A stretch of DNA of 64,000 nucleotides from Alternaria dauci (Eukaryota > Ascomycota > Dothideomycetes > Pleosporales > Pleosporaceae): contig NC_091277.1 of assembly GCF_042100115.1 (NCBI RefSeq), positions 806,001-870,000 on the forward strand, read 5' to 3'. Numbering within the stretch: the stretch's first letter is position 1; the number at the start of each line of letters is the position of its first letter. The notes below the pieces were generated by a model. The model was not told the origin of the DNA and did not search any database. It was given only the letters and a program-made list of their open reading frames with translations. The position numbers and the translations under genes are program-made. Shown one piece after another: positions 10,069-22,800 of the stretch.

Positions 10069-11813
10069 ATAGACCTTACATCGAAGGTACAATTATCAGA
10101 GAGGAGGGACACACCATACTAGGGCGTACTGCTGGTCTTGTCTTACGAATGTAAGATGTGGCAGGTATCTTGCTCCTTGATTATGTAGCTATCTGCTTCC
10201 AACGATTTGCTTCACAAGATACGGGTGCTAGTTTATACTGCTCCTGTGAAATTCTCTTTGATGTTCTTGCAACCCGTGCAGTTCCGTAGGCGTAAAGCAA
10301 GGTTTACTCATTACCATGAAGAATACCAACCTGCGGCCAACGCTTGTCGCTTGCTACTCAATTTGCAAGTCATAGTAAGGCTAGACCATTGCTGTATGCA
10401 TACATCTCCTATAAGATCGTGTAGCGCTTTCATCCCTCGTACGCGTATGTCATCTGATCTTCCAAGTCCTCAACGTCGCAACACACGATGTCAACGATGC
10501 ATAGCCTAGCTCCGAAATACTTAGACAGTATCCTATGCACGTTATACAAGGGGGAGATCAAACGCTTCCCTGAAGTTGCTTACGTAGAGTGTTTGATGTT
10601 TTCCCTAACATGGCGTGTAGAGACTCCTGTGGCCACTAGGTAGATCCTTTTCGTATTTCAGGACGATGCGTCCGTCAGCGATACCATCACATTGACTGAC
10701 AGTATGGCCCTATTGCTCATCCAGTCCAGCTTTGGAGCCAGACGTAGCGCTACATCCACGCTATACAATCGCCCACTTAACGTTTGTATGTGGACTGTCC
10801 CCATATCGGCTCAGATCGACCGAAAAGGGCAGGTTTCATTGGGTTGTGTAGTATGCCGTTTAACGTTGGGAAGAGTACGCGTCGCTAGCCTCCAGATGGA
10901 TAAATGTCTTTCGAGAATCTAGAAACATGATTGCAAGACGCGTTAGCCCTTGTTGAGGAGAGGATCGGGATATGTGAATGGAGGCGGTATAACAAGGCAG
11001 TTATCCGCCCCCTAGAATGGGCTGCCGTAAAGCTTCGAAGATTTCAAGGTCTGACCTAGATACGCTTGCCTGTGTGATGTAGAAGTAATTGTTTTGGGTT
11101 CTTGGGGGCCAGATTGGCCATCGCAAGAGTGTCGTCAGCAACTACAGACGATGTGATGTTTGTGTTAGTGCTCGAAAGCGATTGAAGGGAGTAGTTAGAG
11201 TTATGATGGTAAGACACAAGTGAAGAGATAGCAAAAGAGGCTAAATTTTGCGATGGCTGGATGAGTTTGGGGCTTTGGGGGCGCGTTATGGGGAGATGAG
11301 CGAGCACTGACCTTACGCCCAGGGCGCTAAGCGGTGAAGGACGACGGAGTGACAAGAACATCCGCATGCGATAGTGAGCCTATTACATTCTCGCCTCTGC
11401 GGATCGGATCAGTAAGAAGTTTTGTGTTTTGTCAATAGCGATGGGTGGTTGCTACTCATAGGAATAGGGATGGCACCTATGTAACCGCGATTACCTAGGT
11501 AGTGTTAAGAGGGATACGTATGCCAGCACTACTTCGTTTTCCTGGGTACAACTTATTGAGAGGAGCATTTGTCAGTCTCACACGTGGTGGCTGGCACAGG
11601 AAGTGGCATGTTTGAAGGCTAGACGAATGCATAGTATGTCCATCTGTTGAACCCCTCAATGCATGCTCATAGGCAGTGTGACAAATAGCCCGATCGGTGA
11701 AGAAAAAAACTCGCTCCGTGATATCGTAGAATTTTTGAAACCCACCACCGTAATGCCCTAAAACGCCGTTGCAATGCAAACTCTTCCACCCATCGAGATC
11801 CAATAGAGGTGCT
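8883..11813. other. Gene-poor stretch of 2.9 kb
   Basis: It holds the (CA)41 microsatellite at 9985-10066. Short ORFs occur on both strands, but none shows a family motif or a believable intron structure. It separates the accessory segment from the housekeeping block. Confidence 0.5.
9985..10066. repeat. (CA)41 dinucleotide microsatellite
   Basis: An uninterrupted run of 41 CA units. It creates artificial His-Thr or Cys-Val open frames on either strand that should not be taken as genes. Confidence 0.98.
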
Positions 11814-13055
11814 CTATTTCTGCATCTCATCCAACCCCCTCTTGATTCTCTGGCACTTGATCTTAAGAAGTTTAACACTCTCCAAGAACAGCTCGTCACT
11901 TTCCCACTGTCCTGTGCTCTCCACCTTGAAGATGAAGTGATCCCGTATCCTACCTAGCTTCACCTTGTCCTTGAACTCGGGATGCCTTAGGCACTCTCTG
12001 CTAACAGTGTCGTTCATAGCGTTCTCGACTACAGCTTTTGGCTCGCCTTCCTTGCCTTCTAGCTCAGCGTGTTTCTGGGCGTCTTCAGAGGTGACTTTGT
12101 CGAGCCTAATCACCCCGCGGGGGAAGCAGCGAGCGAACTTCTTGGCGTCTGCGCCGATGATAGGCTTCGTGATATCGATGGTAGGCATGAGGCGGTACGA
12201 AGCCGTCGCTACGGGCGAGAACTTGGCGTGATCTTGTCCGATGCCCTTGATGGCGTGCATACTCAGGGCTATGCTCTGTCCAGGTCTCATCTTGGCGATT
12301 AGGATATCCGGGTTCGTAGATCGGATCTCTTTTCCTTCGCTGTGCGCAAACACGTCCTTCTGGCGACCATGGGGCTCAAAGACAATATCTTTAGCGTAGA
12401 CATTGTGGCCGACGTAGAGCTTGTCGGGGTCGGTCTCTCCGGCTACTGCTCGTTGAAGACCGCCGTCTTGCCATTTGCACTCCACGTCCAACCGTAGTAC
12501 TACAGTGTTATAGTCGGCAGGTGTTCCTGAGCCTGCGTCGTCGTCTGTAGGCTTCTTGTACCATTTCATCCAGCGTAGACCCTCGCGGTCGCCGCACAAG
12601 GGGATTAGACCGAGGCGGTGGGCGAGTACCTCGTCTTGGATGATGGATGTGTTTTGGTAAATGAAGACGTCTTCTATGGCGAGGGTAGGGATTTCGGAGA
12701 GGAGAATGCGGCGAAAGGCGTTGGCGACCGAGGTGTCAATACCAGTGAGGGAGAATTCAGTGTCGTTGGGCGAGTGCTTGTGGAAGGTGACGTTGAAGTT
12801 CTGGGCTTGTGGTCAGCATACAGTCGAGTATGTAGGGCAGTTTTATGGTCGCACATACACGCTTGAAGTGTTCCAGGTCCCATTCATGGTTCTCGCCAGG
12901 CCAGTGTCCTGGGAAGTCGGTAGACTGCTGGTTGGTGACGGTCTCTGGACCCACGCCAAGCGTCTAGTCGTTGCATTAGCGAGAAACAAATGGTTTATTC
13001 CAGGTCGCGTAAGTACCTTGCGCTTCATGAGCTCCTGTGCACTCGGTGTCGACAT
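11814..13055 (-). CDS. RPC40: DNA-directed RNA polymerases I and III subunit AC40 (RPAC1)
   Basis: Three exons, 13055-13017, 12963-12859 and 12800-11814, with introns of 53 and 58 nt, give 376 residues. AC40 pairs with AC19 to form the alpha-like platform on which Pol I and Pol III assemble in the nucleus. Recognisable parts are the N-terminal WDLEHFK-NFNVTFHKHSP entry, the alpha-like D domain (GIDTSVANAFRRILLSEIPTLAIE; VLAHRLGLIPL), the insert domain, and the C-terminal FIFKVESTGQW return to the D domain. The start ATG (MSTPSAQELMKRK) is followed at once by a GTACTT donor; an in-frame ATG at 13100 is possible but less like the family. It shares a 231-bp upstream region with the complex I 49-kDa gene. 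Confidence 0.95.
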
Positions 13056-13286
13056 GGTTGCGGTGTTGGGGTCAAGTTTGGTGTGCTCGGTGGGGAGCAC
13101 TTTCCATGTTCACAAAAAGTTCGAGGAAGGCGCCGGCGCGCCAAGACCCACCCAGCCAATGGCGGTAGGCTCAATCTGGTAGCATCATCGATATGAGGAA
13201 AGCTCCCCTCCAACGCCACGACCGCCCTCTCCACTCTACACGCCCATTGAGGCCCATATATCGACGCAGGGAGAGATCCAACCACC
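13056..13286. promoter_or_regulatory. Divergent promoter region, RPC40 / complex I 49-kDa
   Basis: 231 bp between two divergent start codons must contain both promoters and 5' leaders. No specific factor site was identified. Confidence 0.6.
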
Positions 13287-14764
13287 ATGCCCGTCTCCTT
13301 TGCGCGTCTGGCCGGCCCCGCGGCGAAGCGAGTGTGCCTCCACGCCTCCCGACCCCAGCTCCGAACCGCAATCCCTTCACGACCCATTGCGCGATGCCTG
13401 TCGACCACATTCCCTCGCCGGTACGCTGAAGTCGAAGAGAGCCAGCGGACACGCCTGGTGCCGACGGATTCCAACTTTGGTGGCGTTGCACCGGCCGAGA
13501 CGGCCCAGGAAACGAGGGCCGAGGAGGACGACCATGTAGACACCAGGAAGATCCGGCATTACACCGTCAACTTCGGGCCCCAGCATCCCGCTGCCCACGG
13601 CGTGTTGCGCTTGATTCTCGAGTTGAACGGAGAGGAGATTGTGCGCGCCGACCCGCACGTTGGACTGCTGCACAGAGGAACAGAGAAGCTCATCGAGTAC
13701 CGCACATACCTCCAGGCCCTGCCCTACTTTGACCGGCTCGACTATGTCTCCATGATGACCAACGAGCAGTGCTTCTCGCTGGCTGTCGAGAAGCTACTGA
13801 ACATCGACATCCCGATCCGTGCCAAGTACATCCGTACCATGTTCGGCGAAATCACCCGCATTCTGAACCATCTCATGTCGGTTTTGTCCCACGCCATGGA
13901 TGTTGGTGCTCTGACGCCTTTCTTGTGGGGTTTCGAGGAGCGTGAGAAGCTCATGGTGAGTCGTGCATGGTCACACTATACATCACGCTTGCTGATTACA
14001 TGCAGGAATTCTACGAACGTGTTTCCGGTGCCCGTCTCCACGCCGCGTACGTCCGCCCTGGTGGCGTGTCACAAGATCTTCCCCTCGGTCTGCTCGACGA
14101 CATCTACCAATGGGCTACCCAATTTGGTGACCGCATCGACGAGACTGAGGAGATGTTGACAGACAACCGTATCTGGATTGGCCGTACAAAGGGTGTGGGT
14201 GTCGTCTCAGCTGCTGACGCCATCAACTACTCCTTCTCCGGTGTTATGCTTCGAGGATCTGGTGTTCCCTGGGATGTCCGCAAGTCGCAGCCATACGACG
14301 CCTACGACAGGGTTGAGTTTGATGTCCCAGTTGGCGTCAACGGTGACTGCTATGACCGTTACCTCTGCCGTATGGAGGAGTTCCGTCAGTCGCTTCGCAT
14401 CATCCACCAATGCTTAAACGACATGCCAGCTGGCCCCGTCAAGGTCGAAGACTACAAGATCGCGCCACCACCACGTGCTGCCATGAAGGAGAACATGGAG
14501 GCGCTTATCCACCACTTCCTGCTCTTCAGCAAAGGCTACACCGTTCCACCTGGTGAGACATATAGCGCCATTGAGGCGCCCAAGGGAGAGATGGGTGTCT
14601 TCTTGGTCTCAGATGGTAGCGAGAGGCCGTACAGGTGCAAGATCAGGGCACCTGGATTCGCACACTTGGCCTGCATGGACCAAATCTCAAGAGGCCATTT
14701 GCTCGCAGATGCCGTCGCCATTATCGGGACGATGGATCTGGTATTCGGCGAAGTCGATCGTTAA
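13287..14764 (+). CDS. nuo-49: NADH:ubiquinone oxidoreductase 49-kDa subunit, mitochondrial
   Basis: Exons 13287-13955 and 14006-14764 (50-nt intron, GTGAGT...TGCAG) give 475 residues. This nuclear-encoded core subunit of complex I (NuoD/NDUFS2) helps form the ubiquinone site in the matrix arm. The N-terminus is an Arg/Ser-rich mitochondrial presequence ending near the [11 protein letters not shown] region. The mature part has the diagnostic blocks [62 protein letters not shown] and the terminal DLVFGEVDR. Length and motifs are complete, with no damage seen. Confidence 0.97.
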
Positions 14765-15997
14765 ATTGCGGTAGAAGCAAGAGGTAGAAAGGCGGTTAAA
14801 TTCTGTTCTGAACCGAGCGGGAGTCGCAGGTGGTAGGTGACCAATTGTACATATGGCACTTTGACAATTTCTTGAAATTCAATGACATGAGTATGTATTT
14901 CATGTCTTTATATCCGTGCGTCCATGATAGAAAATTACTTAGAAAAAACAGTATTCATGAAAGAAATTGTTACGAGTTGCGTCAGACCATGCTCCTCCTG
15001 CTCACTCTACGATCCCATACAAAAAATAAATCGAACATCTCTGTAGTTGTCTAAGTATGGTGTTGCTATGTAAGAGAATGATTACAACTCCCGCTGTAGT
15101 TGCCTGGGTAGTATATTGCTATACGAAGAAGAGGTTAGACGCTTCCAAATATTGCCTAGGTAGGTCATTGCTACTAAGAGAAAGATTATATGCTCCCCTG
15201 TAGCTACCTTGGTAGGGTATTTAATTATTCCAAGGTTCTCTTGTCTGGCGTGCTGCGGCGAACTGCTGCCTGCATCATTGTACACGTGACATCGACATGA
15301 AAGCGAGTATATAGGCTGATACATAGTGTCGTGCCGTATCCAGTATAGAACGAATGTTACTCGCGACTGTGGGTGACAGGTAGAGGACTAAACACATCAA
15401 GTTGCTACCTTTCATAACATTCCTCATGTAGCTCCCTATGTTAGTTCACACTCAACATACAATTCGTAGCCTCGGACACTTCCTATAGCCCTTCCTGTAG
15501 ACGTGTCGATTATCGTAGCAATATCTCTGTCTCGACCAAAACTTGTCTAGTTCAATATCAGTAACCTTGGTCTACTGCAAAATCTAGCATAGTCCTTGCT
15601 TTCATTTACATCGTTACATGCGCATCTATAAAGATTAAGAGGATGGCATTACGCGGCATACATTCCATACATACAGGGGATTTTAGAGCAACATGCAGTG
15701 TAGAAGAGAAAACTTGTTTATACTAATACAAATAGAAGTTCGTAGCCAAGGCGTGGATATACAGAAATCGTCGCTTTACAAAGAGAGCCAACCAAAAGAT
15801 TCTAAACCGGGGTATACGAGACGTCATCCTCCTCGGACACCTTGCTAAATAAACACAAAAGCAAGTCGTATGGGGCATGTGCATCGTTACTGATCCTGGG
15901 GGTGAAAAACCCCCTTTGTGCGTTCGTCATCCGTGTCTTGATTGTCGTGTACGTGGGTTATGGAGAGCGTTCCACACAAATTTAGCTGCACCGTTTA
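14765..15997. other. Intergenic, AT-leaning, with a minisatellite
   Basis: Contains the degenerate 52-bp repeat at 15063-15219 and several nearby cctaggtag-like words. No coding frame was recognised. Confidence 0.5.
15063..15219. repeat. Degenerate 52-53-bp minisatellite, 3 units
   Basis: Units 15063-15115, 15116-15167 and 15168-15219 each begin ttgct(a/t), carry an aaga-rich segment near position 15, and end in a (g)cct(a/g)ggtag-like block. Conserved words are spaced identically in the three units, although overall identity is moderate. Confidence 0.7.
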
Positions 15998-17000
15998 TTA
16001 GAGATCTGCCAGTGCATCGTTGCACAGCTTCCGCACGCTCTCAGGATCAAAACGTGGTCGGAATGTCACGTTCCTCCTCTTCTCTCGTAGGTTTTCCCTC
16101 TCCTCCTCCTCTGACAGCGGGCTACTCTTCGAATCCCTAAACCACGACTTTGTGGGTGAGGGCGAAGGCGTTGGAAAGGCAAATCGGACAGCCCGTACAC
16201 CAGTAGTTTCTTTTAGAGCTTGCACACTAGCAAGATGGCCCTCTACCAGACGGACGAAAGCGGGGGTGCCATTCGGAAGCCGGACCCCTGGTTTCGATCG
16301 CACCCGCTCAGTTGATAACGGGGATAGAACACTCTGGTTGCCAAAGTACGGGGACAGGGTTTTGGGCTCAGCAGGCGCACTCCAATTCGCATCTGTTCCT
16401 GGTGGTGATGGAAAGCGGAAATTCCTAAGCGCAAGATCTGGGTCCTGCTCCAAGTCAAAGGCGTAGGAACTCGTGCTTGAGGTCGAGCTGCGATAACTGC
16501 TAGTGGAGTCGAAAGATCTCGTCCTAGATGATCGCCGGAACCAAGCCTGCTCGTGTGGAATGGTGGCCGAGTCTGGAGTCATGGGTTGCTCATCGTCCAC
16601 GGTCGGTGCAGTAGAGGACGGCAAGGGAGGTGTAAGAGCAGCGATAGTCTCTTTGTAATACTTCTCCGCTGCATTCAGTTCTTTACGGCGGGTTTTAAGA
16701 GTCGCTTCTCTTGCCAGTGTGTCGTGAGAGAGTGCAATGTAGAAGTTCAAGTAAGCGGTGTGTAGAGGATGAACCTGTTGGTGGTCAGCTCTTGCTTCCC
16801 AGATTTCACGCCTGTCTCAGCCAGCCTCCAATTCATGGCAGGTGGACGGTGTCATGTGCATCGCCACGTACCTTGTCGTCGACTTCGCCCAGCAGATGCT
16901 CTCCAAGATTTGCGCACTGCATGTAGCGCCGACTTGTGTATAGATCTTTGAGAACTTTCATCTTCTCCTTCAATGTATTAATTCTAGCCTGCGCCAACAT
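15998..17000 (-). CDS. Conserved fungal protein of unknown function
   Basis: Exons 17000-16872 and 16774-15998, with a 97-nt intron (GTACGT...AACAG), give 301 residues. The first 90 residues are helical and repeat-like (LKEKMKVLKDLYTSRRYMQCANLGEHLL; LHTAYLNFYIALSHDTLAREA), reminiscent of a TPR-type hairpin. A long Ser/Pro/Thr-rich region with RSSRTRSFDSTSS follows, then a charged C-terminal part (KTLSPYFGNQS...FVRLVEGHLASVQALKE). The start is uncertain: the frame stays open upstream of 17000 (through DSLNTSTL and QLSTADNF) with no ATG before a region without coding character, so a further 5' exon is possible. I do not recognise the function. Confidence 0.75.
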
Positions 17001-17992
17001 ATTGCTCAAGCGGTTGAAGTTGTCGGCCGTAGAGAGTTGGCCCAGATCAAAATTTAGGAATGCGCAGAGAGAATGGTGTTGTTGCGAACGTGCGCTTGAA
17101 CGAGATGTGGTTAGGATAGAAGCAGGAAGGGAAAAGGGATGTGAAGCCAGCTTCAGGGTCGAGGTGTTGAGGCTGTCGATGTGGGTAGATGCCAGCTCTG
17201 CGAAAACGGCTACCGGAGCACTCTGTGAAGAATCATGCGAACGACAATAAAAGCAATGCGAAGGCCCACAATAGAGCGTATTATATGGCGCCTGAGGCCC
17301 TGACGTACTATCTCTGCAGCGAGGGTGTGGTCAGAGGGGCGGTTTGTTTCAACGACGCCGGTAATGTTTCACCGACAAGCTACCTAGGCATCCCTACCCT
17401 TATCGAGTGCCAAGCTCTGCTGAGAAGGTCAGGAACCGCATCATAATGGGCTAAAGCATGCAGAAGGTTTGAAGTACCCTGTCTGCACGGCTGATTTACC
17501 GTATCAGAAGTGCTGGTGTGAGTAGTGTCCGTAGTCATGTAGTCACCTGGCTAAGAGGCGCACGGGTCTGCCCGGAATATACACCGTCCATTACTTTTGG
17601 CTGCATCCAATAAGAAGATGAGACAAATCACAAATACTTTCAGGTGGCTGATTTAGAAGCCCGTGACGATGCGCCGTAGAACACACCCAAGCTTCTAGCC
17701 AGGCCAGGTTTTCGATCTAGTAGAGAACGGGGCGCTCACAAACCAGGAAGGGCGATGCACGTGATGAATTATGACCCTGGACATGCGGGTGCTGCCCAAG
17801 TGTGACGCAGAGACCGTGACGTATATGCAGTCAAGAAGCACACATGGCGCATGCAGACACAAATCTAGACCATGAACAATCTCCACGAACTGGCTGATAC
17901 AAAAGAGCTATGAACGGATGTTTATTCTACACAGCCCATAAGGGAGATGGAACCAGATTCCCGGGATATCAAGTCTAAAGCTCCTAGAGCGC
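17001..17992. other. Intergenic between two minus-strand genes
   Basis: The part next to 17000 may be 5' leader or a further exon of the unknown gene. The rest is the 3' flank of the ATP synthase gamma gene. Nothing else was recognised. Confidence 0.45.
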
Positions 17993-19065
17993 TTAACCCT
18001 CGGAAGCAGCCGCACCGGTGATAATCTCGACAAGTTCGCCAGTAATGACAGCTTGACGCGTTCGATTGTAGAGAATCTGGAACTTGTTGATCATCTCTCC
18101 AGCGTTCTTGGAAGCGTTGTCCATGGCGTTTTGACGCGCAGACTGCTCGCAAGCGTGACCCTCGGCCAGCGCCCAGAAGAGCGAGTTGGCGAGGGCGTAC
18201 TCGCGGAGGTTGGGGAGAACCTCATCCTCAATCTCGAAAGCAGCGAAGTTGGCTAGATGTTCGGTTAGGCATGGTCCATTGGACTGTAGAGTTGCAACGT
18301 ACCAGACTGGGAAATAGCCTCCTCAGAGAAGGCCTCCTGGATGGTGGCCTCGTAACTCGAAGCATTGATAAACTTGTTGTAGACGATCTTGACGGAAGCG
18401 TAGTCGGTGGGCAGCATGGAGATCTGGTCGGCAATGTGCAGGGAGTCGGCAAAGGTAGGAACGTCCTTTCCGGCACCAGCGAAAGACAGAACCATGTTCT
18501 TTCCGTTGGAACGACCCAGTTGCGCCTTGCACTTCTCGCCAATGACGGCCAGATCAGTCTCGGGAGCCTCAGCAAGCATAGCCCTGACCTTCCTCGACAT
18601 TCCCGAGTGGATACCGCCGCAGAGACCCTTGTCGGAACTGCAGACGATGATGAGGTTCTTCTTGCCATCACCCTCGATGGGCTTGGTCTCGGCGCTCTCG
18701 AAGACGGTGTTGGACGTCTGGCCGTACTTGCGGGACTCGGTCATGGCCCTCTGGGCGCGGGTGAGCTTGGTGGAGGCGACGACCTTCATGGTCTTGGTGA
18801 TCTTCTCGATGTTGCGAATCGACTTGAGACGGCCCTCGATTTCACGGAGCGTGGCATAGCCGGCGGCATTGGAGGCAGTAAGGGTGGCGGGACTATATAC
18901 ACGAACTTCCAGTCAGCACTTGACGCAGTTGGCGATGCAATGGATCCGGCAATGGGGGGGTTGCAGGGCGCGAGAAAAGCTGCGGGCGCAGGTGGGAGCG
19001 TACCGGGCGGCGGTGGCGGCCATGCCCGCCTTGAAGGCCGGGCGCGCAGCTCGTGAGATCATCAT
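17993..19065 (-). CDS. ATP3: F1F0 ATP synthase subunit gamma, mitochondrial
   Basis: Exons 19065-19004, 18892-18303 and 18252-17993, with introns of 111 and 50 nt, give 303 residues. Gamma is the central rotary shaft of mitochondrial ATP synthase. A short Arg/Ala-rich presequence ([14 protein letters not shown]) is followed by [26 protein letters not shown], the N-terminal coiled-coil helix, then [12 protein letters not shown] in the Rossmann-like domain, and the C-terminal coiled-coil helix ending [23 protein letters not shown], the family signature. Both terminal helices are intact. Two ATGs stand in tandem at the start; the first was used. Confidence 0.96.
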
Positions 19066-19882
19066 GGCTACGAATTGAGATGAGTGGAGATGGCGACAGC
19101 CGTGTGGTGGTGCTTCACTGCTGTCTTTGCTGAGCGGGAGCTGTGTCGGGCAATCGGGACGCTGAATTGCTTTGCGCGCTAACATGCCAAGGGTCACGTG
19201 ACTTTATCCAACACAGCACGCCGGATGCGATGCCTTCTACCCGCGCTGCCACACTCATCGAGGCTCGAGCGCAGTGTTAGGTGCGTCTTTGTCTGGCAAT
19301 GAAGCTTTTGATGCCCAAAAATGGCTCCAAACACAACATCGCCATGACAACATTAGGCGGACATAGGCAGGAGCAACTGAATGAACGGGTGGCAAGCACC
19401 ATGTCCCAGAGCCGTGACGCATGGTTCCGCGTCTTTGGGAAAAGCAAGCAGCTTGCATGCTGTCTGCTGTCTGTGGTAGCTTATTTGCAGTGTCCTAGTG
19501 CATGAATCGGTGGTGAGGTTACGCATCTGTTACGAAAGTCAGTGGCCCAGATTTGATAGAAGGCCGAATGCCCGTGCGCCGATGGACTTAGTGAAGCAGG
19601 CAAGTCGTGGCTCCTCCCTGGGGCTGCGCTTCACTTAAACCCAGCACTCCTCTTGTCACTCGCCTTCTCCCCTGCGTCTTTCCTCCTCTATCCTTCACCA
19701 TCGCGTCACTCACACGACTCGTCTGCCCTCGCCCGGCACGCCTCTCTCTGCGCCTACCACCCTTCCACAGGGTCCGCTCTTTCGCATCCGCTAGGTTTCT
19801 TCGATCGGTGCCAGACTTCGCTGAGCACGCCCGTCCGGTTTTTAATTATCCACAATCTCGGCGCGCGCCTGCCTTTCGCATC
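19066..19882. other. Divergent intergenic, ATP3 / TOP1
   Basis: The 817 bp hold both promoters. Pyrimidine-rich tracts (ctcctct, ctctgcg and similar) upstream of 19883 look like the leader of the topoisomerase gene. No further gene was seen. Confidence 0.5.
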
Positions 19883-22800
19883 ATGTCTTCTTCAGACGAC
19901 GACACTCCCCTTGTGAGAGGAAAAGACCAAGGTGAGTGCGCCCGACTATCTGCACGCGCCACGACTATCTCCCTCTCGCGCGCCCGTTGCCCTTGTCAAA
20001 TTCAACAATCTCACCACCCAGCCTCGCCAACTCTCACCTCCTCCCAATGCTCCCTCTCTCTGGCGCGACTTTTGCATCCGTATTGAAGACTCAAGACGGC
20101 TAACAATAATTCCTCAGTAGCCAAATCGAACGAACAGATTACCGAAGAGGAAGACAGGAAAATGGACGCTGAAGTCCCCTCCAACGGCCACGTCGAGCCC
20201 GGCATCTCAATCCGCATGGGACCAGTTGTCGACGACGACAAGATGGATGTGGATGCGCCTGAGACCAACGGAAAGCGCAAGTCGCGCAGCAGCGTCACCA
20301 ACGGCAAATCGTACAAAGACGCCAGTAGCTCAGAGGATGACGATAAGCCTTTGGTGGGTCGCCCTGAACGCATCCTGTACGCGTTACCATGAGCTAACTT
20401 TCTGGCAGAGCAAGCGGCGACGGACCTCGGAGCAGGCGAAACCTTCCAAGGACGACTCCGACTCCGAACTCAGTGACGTGCCCTTGAAGGCTAGAGTCCT
20501 CCCCAAAGCAAGCGCTGAACAGATCGGGGAGTCTGCCGACTCTGACGTGCCTCTTGCCAAGAAGCTCACAAAGAAGAAGGAATCTATTGAGAAGGCCGCT
20601 GCCAAGGAAGCTCAGGCTATGCGCAACAAGGAGAAGGCCACCCCAAAACGCAAGCAGAAAGTTGAGAGTGACAGTGACGACGACATTCCTCTTGCGAAGA
20701 AGAAGGCACCAGTGAAGAAGGCGAACGGCGTAAAGAAAGAAGAGTCCGATTCCGATGCACCACTCGCGAAAAAGGCTGCCCCGAAGAAAGCCACCAAGGC
20801 AAAGCCTGCCGCTGCTACCGCCGCACCTGCAAAGAAGGGCAAACTCAAGAAAGAAGAGACTGAGCAAGACGATGAGGCTGAGGCTGAGGAGGACGAGTAC
20901 CGCTGGTGGGAGGATCCAGGCAAGAGCGATGGTACCAAAAAGTGGGATACACTGGAACACGCCGGTGTTGTCTTTCCTCCCGAGTACGAGCCGCTCCCTA
21001 AGCACGTCAAATTGGTGTATGACGGCATACCTGTTACTCTGCATCCAGAGGCTGAGGAGGTGGCTACGTTCTACGGAAGTATGCTGAACTCCACCCACAA
21101 CGTCGAGAACCCAACCTTCAACAAGAACTTCTTTGAGGATTTTACTACTTATCTGGACAAGACTGGACACGGCAAGGACAAAGACGGAAACATAGTCAAG
21201 ATCAAGAAGTTCGAGAAGTGCGATTTCAAGCCCATCTTTGAGTGGTTCGATGCAGAACGCGCAAAGAAAAAGGCTCTCCCGGCAGCAGAGAAGAAGGCGC
21301 TCAAGGCCGAGAAGGAGGCCGCTGAGGCTCAGTATATGTACTGCATGTGGGACGGCCGCAAACAGAAAGTCGGTAACTTCCGTGTTGAACCCCCTGGTCT
21401 ATTCCGTGGTCGTGGCGAGCATCCCAAGACTGGACGCGTGAAGAAGCGTGTTATGCCCGAGCAGATTACCATCAACATTGGTGAGACGGCTAAGGTCCCT
21501 GAGCCGCCCGCAGGTCATCGCTGGAAGGAGATCAAGCACGATCACGAAGGCACATGGCTCGCCATGTGGCAAGAAAACATCAACGGTGCCTACAAGTACG
21601 TCATGCTTGCTGCCAACTCCGATATCAAGGGTCAGAGCGATTTCAAGAAGTTTGAGAAGGCACGAGAACTGAAGAAGCATATCGATCGCATTCGGAAGGA
21701 CTACCGAAAGGATCTCAATTCGAAGATGATGGCTGACCGCCAGCGTGCTACCGCTATTTACCTCATCGATCAATTCGCCCTCCGTGCTGGTAACGAGAAG
21801 GGGGAAGACGAGGCTGACACGGTCGGTTGCTGCTCACTGAAGTTCCAGCATATCACGTTGAAGCCTCCGGAGACTGTCATATTCGATTTCCTGGGTAAAG
21901 ACAGTATTCGGTTCTACGACGAAGTCAAGGTCGATCCACAAGTCTTCAAGAACCTCAAACTTTTCAAGAAGGAGCCCAAGACCACAGGAGACGACATCTT
22001 CGATCGACTGACCACGTCGGGCCTCAACAAGCATCTTACGAGCTACATGCCCGGTCTCACTGCAAAGGTTTTCCGTACCTACAACGCTTCCTACACGATG
22101 GCTCGATTACTCAAGGAGATGAAGGCTACTGGTACGATTCAAGAGAAGGTCAAGGCTTACAATGACGCCAATCGCGAAGTCGCCATCCTATGTAACCACA
22201 AGCGTACTGTCGCCGCAAGTCACGCCACTTCCATTGAGAAAATGAATGAGAAGGTGTGTTGCCATGATTTGTTTGACCCTTGACAGTGCTAACTTCTATC
22301 AGATTAATGGTCTTCGTTATCAAGTCTGGAGGACCAAGATGATGATGATCGATGTGGACCCAAAGATCAAGAAAAAGAAGGGTGCCGAGTACTTTGAGCG
22401 ACCTGAAGATCTCGACGATGAATGGGTCAAGCAGCACCAGGAGGCGGAGGTCGACGAGATGCGTCAGAAGATTATCAAAAAGTTTGAAAAGGACAACGAG
22501 AAGCTCAAGGCCGACGGTGAGAAGGAAATGAAGCCCAAAGAGCTCGAGGAGCGCATGGATAAGGTTAACGAGTTGGCTGCAAAATACAAGAAAGAGAACA
22601 AGACTGGCAAGGTCGAAGCTGAGGGCAAGGGCCCGACAGTTGAAAAGCTCGAGGCCAACATCGAGAAGCTCAACCAGCGCATCGAGAACATGAAGATCCA
22701 GATGGAAGATAAGGAGGGCAACAAGGAGGTTGCTCTCGGCACATCCAAGATCGTAAGTCATCTCATAGCCAGCTTGTAAAGATATCTGACTAACCACAAC

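Noticed and set aside
9783..10112. ORFs made of Cys-Val or His-Thr repeats
   Set aside because: Artefact of the (CA)41 microsatellite.
11056..11367. Minus-strand ORF of 103 codons with a CTAAC...TGTAG pattern inside
   Set aside because: Could be a leader with an intron before a very short ORF (MANLAPKNPKQ...), but no downstream exon could be joined.
18271..19056. Plus-strand 261-codon ORF across the ATP synthase gamma gene
   Set aside because: Antisense shadow of a clearly conserved gene, Gly/Leu-rich by complementarity.
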